Of a DNA stretch of 64,000 bases, positions 58,825-64,000 are shown in pieces. The first letter of the stretch is position 1. The number at the start of each line of letters is the position of its first letter. The translations under genes were made by a program, and so were the position numbers. The notes under the pieces were generated by a model. It searched no databases and had not been told where the DNA came from. It saw nothing but the letters and a program-made list of their open reading frames with translations. The stretch is from the NCBI GenBank assembly GCA_022496805.1, contig CM040085.1, positions 40,391,811-40,455,810 on the forward strand. Reading direction: 5' to 3'. This stretch comes from Pohlia nutans. Lineage: Eukaryota; Streptophyta; Bryopsida; Bryales; Mniaceae.

Positions 58825-59268
58825 ATGAAGTTCTCTCCGCGTGTGAGCAGCTCTAGGCGCAAGTCGCGGAAAGCACACTTCAGTGCCCCTTCCAGCGAAC
58901 GCCGCATTCTTATGAGTGCTTCCCTTTCATCGGACCTGAAGAACAAGTACAATGTTCGCTCTGTTCCCGTTCGGAAAGATGACGAGGTCATGGTTGTACG
59001 AGGCACATACAAGGGACGGGAAGGAAAGGTCGTCCAAGTGTACAAGCGCAAGTGGGTGATCCACGTTGAGCGCATCACGCGTGAGAAGGTCAATGGTGCA
59101 ACCGTGAATGTTGGTATTGGCACGTCGAAGGTGGTGATCACGAAGCTCAAGCTAGACAAGGATCGTAAGGCTCTCCTCGAAAGGAAGGGCAAGGGTCGTT
59201 CTGCGGAGAAAGGCAAGGGCAAGTTCACCGATGCAGATGTTGCTCCTCCTCTTCAGGAAGTTGATTAG
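58825..59268 (+). CDS. RPL26: 60S ribosomal protein L26 (uL24)
   Basis: Encodes the cytosolic large-subunit protein uL24, which binds 5.8S/28S rRNA near the exit tunnel. Uninterrupted 147-residue frame, matching the plant family length of about 146. Conserved blocks: [46 protein letters not shown], the KOW motif [20 protein letters not shown], then [30 protein letters not shown] and a Lys-rich tail. The start codon is in CACCATGA context. No coding intron. The gene is intact and GC-richer than its surroundings, as expected of a highly expressed gene. Its upstream side is unusually repetitive. The A run after 59,385 is genomic. Confidence 0.95.
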   Translation: MKFSPRVSSSRRKSRKAHFSAPSSERRILMSASLSSDLKNKYNVRSVPVRKDDEVMVVRGTYKGREGKVVQVYKRKWVIHVERITREKVNGATVNVGIGTSKVVITKLKLDKDRKALLERKGKGRSAEKGKGKFTDADVAPPLQEVD

Positions 59269-59399
59269 ATTTTGGTACTCCTGACTTTAATGGATACATT
59301 TTTCTATTAGCATGAGCATTTGTAAGACTTCAAGCAAGTTATATCAAGGTTTTGTGGAACAAAAAGTTGATCCTCGTTATTTCAAGAAAAAAAAAAAAA

Positions 59400-60257
59400 A
59401 AACAAACCCTAAGTTAGTTTCCCTCTTTCTGTCACACTCACTGCCTGCATCCAAGGAGGCAGGATGACTGAGTAGATAATGGTTTTGTATCGGATTTTTT
59501 TTGGTGGTAGTTTAATTGTTCATCATAGTTATGTACATTTTTCCTAACAGTTTCATACTATTTCAAGCTTTTTTGTAATTATTATGGGTTTTACAGGATA
59601 TAAGTTTGTTTTATAGAATCTCATTTCATATGTAATCTCATATCTTACACTCTAAATTTTCTGTAGTGTAGGAAAATTTTCTTGAATCAACATATTTGAA
59701 GTCCATAAAAGTTCTTAACATTAAACTAACGTCAATGTGCTCAACGGCACGGGTCCCACTAGTATATGTACAAATCTCATAGCCTCAAAATACATTTTCT
59801 TATATACAAACTCCAAGCCCCATGTATATCTACTTTCTTCTCAATTGAAATATGTCTCTGATAAATACGTTTTGTACATGTTTTTTCTAAATAATACCCT
59901 TGTTACGCATGCACGTGTATAATTACAGTATTTGAAGAATGCACTCCCTGGGTTTATCTTCAAACATTTTATTTTGTTGAAATTGTAAGTGTTTAGGAGG
60001 TTAGGCATATGCTTAACCCTCCAATATTTTATTTTCCTATAAAATTGAAGTATTTCAAGGTTAGCATATGTATATCCATGAGTTATAATGTTTTGCTATT
60101 AGAGGCAGTTGTTATTTAAAATTCCAAGTGTTGGAGTGTTAAATATATGCATAACCTCCCATTATTTGATATTTCAAAAATTAGTTAAAGTGTTAAGAAT
60201 TAGGTGTATCTTTAACCCCATCACTTAGTAGTTTACATAATAATTGCAATTAATGAA
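59400..60257. other. RPL26 3' flank and dispersed palindrome-repeat units
   Basis: After the 3' UTR, diverged units of the 62-bp palindrome family reappear at about 59,985-60,240 (GGCATATGCTTAACCCTCCA and similar). No gene. Confidence 0.5.
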
Positions 60258-60417
60258 CCTTAGTAGAAACCTTGTACAGTGTGACATGTCTCTTATAACT
60301 AAACATCCGTTATAATGACATGTTTTTAGTGACTCAATTTTGAGTCACTAAAAACAAGTCACAATGAACATTTAGTTATTAATGAATGTCACATCAGAAA
60401 AAAATTGTACTAGTGAG
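60258..60417. mobile_element. 160-bp foldback MITE (CACTAGTA-type ends)
   Basis: The two halves pair over most of their length around TTTTTAGTGACTCAATTTTGAG. The inner arm is perfect for 19 bp and the outer ends are CTTAGTAGAAACCTTG and, inverted, CACTAGTACAATTTT. A second copy of the right arm lies at 16,056-16,120. The target duplication is not clear. Confidence 0.7.
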
Positions 60418-60479
60418 GGGGTTAGGCATATGCCTAATCCTCCATCACTTGCAATTTTAATCCTCCATCACTTGAAGTA

Positions 60480-61821
60480 TGGATTGATTGGATTTAGTAA
60501 CGTCTTTGCAATTAACTTACTGCAAAACCCACATGAAAATGTATAGAATCTAAAACACTTCAAAAACATAAACCTAACTTCTAGAAACTCCAAAAAGAAT
60601 TATCTGAAAAAACTTAAATAATTGCATGGATGTCAATTTTCTTATAGTGAACCCTTATGTGTTCTCTGGACACGAAAATTTCCAATCATTTAATTCAAGA
60701 ATTACATTAATTTTTGGTATGTATTTCCATAGCATATTTATGCTTTCTCATTCATCTACTGCCCTATGAAAAAAATTACAATGTGCAATTTTAGAAGGGC
60801 ATGTGCACTTTTAACGAAATGGGTGTTATAGACTAATGGAGTTGCAAAAGCTAGTAACAATTGATTGAAAACTTCAGTCAAATTGTAGTTTATGAAACCT
60901 CAGCGAAAAATATCATAACGATACTTTCTATGCCGGTGATAGATAATCTAATACTTTGTTACTTTCAATGAATAAATACACTTAAGATGTACAACAAGAA
61001 CGAGATAATACAGTAGTAGTTCACTGGTTGTTATCAAATTTTGTGTCTATAACTGGAAGAAAAAAACAAATAAAAGAAAAACACATATAAGTTTTACAAA
61101 TGAAGTCGTTCAGAGAAGACATTGACACAAAAGCTCAATAAACATGAATTTGATTTGATAGCGCTTGGTTTGGTAGCACTTTAAATGATAGAATAATAAT
61201 ATAGGGCTTTTCAATTTCTACAACACACTAGTTATGTTGCAAAATCAGTGCATGCATGATAGATATCAATATTAAAAAACATGCACCAAAGTTGTTGACT
61301 ACAATGGCAAATTATTCAACTTTGACAGTGGATAGTGTCCAATTTAGTCTACTAGATCATCATTCAATTTTGGTTTACACTTTATGCCCTAGGTGTATAC
61401 ATAGATAGAAGGACAAAGGGCCATTGGAACAAAACTACTGAGAATAGACACTTTAGTGAACATCAACCAAGAAAAGTAACCATAAGCCTCTTCTAAACAA
61501 TGACGACCAAATCAACAAAAAATCAACAACATTATGTTGTTTCATGCAGTGTAATGACCGTTTTCACTGATTTTAATTTTTTTTGTTGAGTAGCAAAAAA
61601 GATTCTTCTGATTTCTGTTGGTTTGGGCAGTGTAAATAAAATTGTGACCGAATCAATAGAAATACAACAAATTTCATAACAGTTATCAATTTTAAAAATG
61701 TTGAAAAGTGTGTTATAAAGCGTCAATTTTACAAAAGCATTAAAACTTAGATTTAAAAATATAAATTTTAGATTAATTCTTTGAAAATAAAGTCAACAAG
61801 TTCATTGTATATAATAATGTA

Positions 61822-61855
<34 letters not shown>

Positions 61856-62111
61856 ACATAAAGATATTATATAATATTATAATATTATACTACTTATTTT
61901 CAAGGGTGTTTTCGTACTACGAGTGTTATAGTTTTGAACAAAAGAAATTCCTAATGTTGTAAAACAATCGATTTAATGACGTACTATAATAAATAGGGAA
62001 AATATTTAAAATATTCTAATATTGTAAATAGAATTTTTTGGAAATTTTTAACATCTTTTCAAAATAGTTTACATTATCTTGAAATCTTTAAGAATATTCT
62101 TAAAATCTTCT
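60480..62111. other. AT-rich intergenic DNA with a fragment of the 7.6 kb unit's left flank
   Basis: Positions about 61,415-61,462 (GGACAAAGGGCCATTGGAAC and GAGAATAGACACTTTAGT) match 3,402-3,460 inside the 7.6 kb unit, with a short deletion. An (AT)n run lies at 61,833-61,855. I see no gene. Confidence 0.6.
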
Positions 62112-62685
62112 TTAACCCCTAAAGGACCACGACTATGTTCCTCTCCAAACACTCCAAAGTACCCCTTCTCATAAAAAGACAAATAGTTTTTGATTTATGA
62201 CCTTTTTGACCAATCCAACCGTAGGATATTTCAAGCAACTTGAATTTATTACAACCTACAAATTTTCAACCGTTCAGGGTTCTTTAATAGTAAGATTATA
62301 AGCTTCAAAGTTGGTTGCACCTTTTTTTTGGCATGCTGCCCATATTTGAAACTTTCTGAAAATGCCGAAAATGTAAAGTTTAGTCTCAAATTTGGTAAAA
62401 TGAATTTGGCAATTGTGTGCATGAGGGTGTTAGCTCATTGTGTGCAAAAATTCAGATGCATAGCTCATTGTATGAAAATTTTCAGGAGCTGCCCGCAGTT
62501 AGATTTTTCACCTTTGCATGATTGTATCTTTTGATTTATACATCACCTATGTATGCAAATTACCATCCCATCTTCGTTACAAAGAGTAGAATCACCACAA
62601 AAAATCTCAAGAATTGAGGATCAATACTCATTCCACAGTGAGCTGACCGAACTTGGAAAATCAGCCTTGGTCCTTGAGGGGTTAA
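62112..62685. mobile_element. TTAA-flanked inverted-repeat element, copy 5 (piggyBac-like)
   Basis: Ends TTAA-CCCCTAAAGGACCACG and (reverse strand) TTAA-CCCCTCAAGGACCAAGG. The 574-bp interior differs from the other copies, with short frames only. Boundary TTAA and length agree with the family. Confidence 0.65.
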
Positions 62686-64000
62686 AATATCCTTACGGTC
62701 TAATTTCTCAAAATATTTTTAGATCTTCATTTATAGAATTTAGCTTCAAAATTTGGTATTATTGGTTATAATTGTACTCTTTATCATAGAAGCAAAACAA
62801 AAAAGATGTACTAAAATGAAGAACATTACTTTTCCGAAATAGTAAAATTTGTAACACAGGACAATGTAAAGGTGTTGTTTTTTTAAAGTTCTCCTAGGTA
62901 GAGTTTAACTTAGATTGACATGATTCAAATTGGATTCAAAAGTATACTTGATTTCCTATTAGAAAATAATTATAATTTAAAGGAATTTCTAATATTTTAG
63001 TCTCAGGCAACTCATAAAAGGGGGCATCGACAAAAAAATGATATCTCAAAGCATTACGAGTTAAATTGAGTTTAAAATCAGACTTTCTTCGAATTTAATT
63101 TGTGCTTTGTATCGCTCTTGTAAATTTGTAGCATCTTGAAGATCAATTGTTTTGAAATAAAGTCTGAAAAGTTTGGGCAGTAGGACACATGTATACTGTA
63201 ATTCTTTTACATATGCTTGCTTATCAGGTAGTTTTGTGTCACATAGCAAACCGTATCAACATTTTTCCAGAACTTGCAAGCTTCTTGTACTGCAAACATT
63301 CTAGTAATTGATCGAGCAAGGTTTTGATGTTAAATTGTGTTTTGTGCTTATTTAAGGCCTTGGCCAAATGCATATGCTTTATATGTTAACGTCCTATATA
63401 TTTGAGTTCGTTGCGAAAGAAAGTCAGAGGGCAGCTTGGTTAACTTCTGCATCGGTATATGTTGTTGTGCTGCTGGTGAAATTGGAACCAATTCAATGGA
63501 GAAGAAGAATTTGACAATGTAGTTTTCGATAGTTTCGAGTTCCTGTTACAATGGGATTCATCGGTCAGATAGGACTCGGTTAATTTGGAATTATTGACTC
63601 GATGGATTTGGAATTGTTGATGCTCGAAAATCAGGCATGCGTGTGCATGTCGAAGAGCTTTGATTTGAATTGTAGAAAATTGTTTGCATGATAGGGTAGC
63701 GATTCTGTATCGGTTGTTTTGATGAAAAGTACATTAATTCTTACACCAAAGGTGCCTTCATCACAGCATATAGAGTCTAAGCCGGGTCACGTGACTTTGC
63801 AGAAAACCTAAAATCAAAATCAAATGTCTTTTGTGAACAATGTAACTAATTTAATGATTATATTTCATTCACCGGTCTGAGGTTTATTGTGCTTCTTTGC
63901 TTGGACTGATTCTCACTACTAGCCGGATTACCATTCAAAGCTTGCTTGACATAGAACTAACACTGGTAGAAAACATAGTCTAAAAGAACCGCAGCCAAAA
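62686..64000. other. Intergenic DNA to the window end
   Basis: No gene could be supported. After about 63,400 the base composition becomes less AT-rich, which may mean a gene lies beyond the window. Confidence 0.45.

Overview
This 64 kb window is nuclear DNA from a land plant. The evidence is intron-containing cytosolic ribosomal protein genes with plant-type sequences (eL20 and uL24), a CRCK-type receptor-like cytoplasmic kinase, a plant heavy-metal-associated (HMA) domain protein, a Stowaway-like MITE, and long AT-rich intergenic DNA with a low gene density. No sequence here fixes the species. A non-seed plant or another little-studied lineage would fit, but that is a guess.

Layout. Positions 1-176 hold the first exon of a protein disulfide isomerase, minus strand. 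Positions 1.2-3.0 kb hold two copies of a TTAA-flanked element. Positions 3,188-10,812 are one 7.6 kb unit bounded by 37-bp inverted repeats and a TTA duplication; inside is a nearly complete non-LTR retrotransposon reading frame on the minus strand (AP endonuclease, reverse transcriptase, RNase H, zinc motif, PD-(D/E)XK-like endonuclease). Positions 11.1-16.1 kb are a nest of DNA transposons: a small MITE, a dead Tc1/mariner transposase, a foldback with a TTAA element inserted, a Stowaway-like MITE and a 1.74 kb inverted-repeat element. RPL18A/eL20 spans 17.66-19.46 kb. The CRCK-like kinase gene lies at 21.37-23.30 kb (minus), the HMA protein at 26.61-27.33 kb (minus), and a multi-exon helical-repeat gene of unknown identity at 29.29-34.24 kb (minus). 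A RING-finger gene lies at 38.05-38.60 kb (minus); its C-terminal end comes from an inserted MITE. From about 39 to 58 kb the DNA is AT-rich and filled with MITEs, tandem repeats and decayed sequence. It ends in a 2.6 kb array of about 62-bp palindromic units. RPL26/uL24 lies at 58.83-59.27 kb, just beyond a decayed F-box/kelch-like fragment and tandem repeats derived from it. The last 4.7 kb is repeats.

The host genes do not form a pathway; they are separate housekeeping, signalling and metal-binding genes. The mobile elements carry most of the interest. Several can be classed from their own target duplications: TTA (PIF/Harbinger-like), TTAA (piggyBac-like), TA (Stowaway), AGG (CACTA-like) and two perfect 8-bp hAT-like duplications. 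The strongest candidate for something undescribed is the 7.6 kb unit, where a retrotransposon with two different endonuclease domains fills a package with DNA-transposon ends. Exon joins were read by eye from splice sites and frame, and all family assignments rest on motif recognition without a database search.
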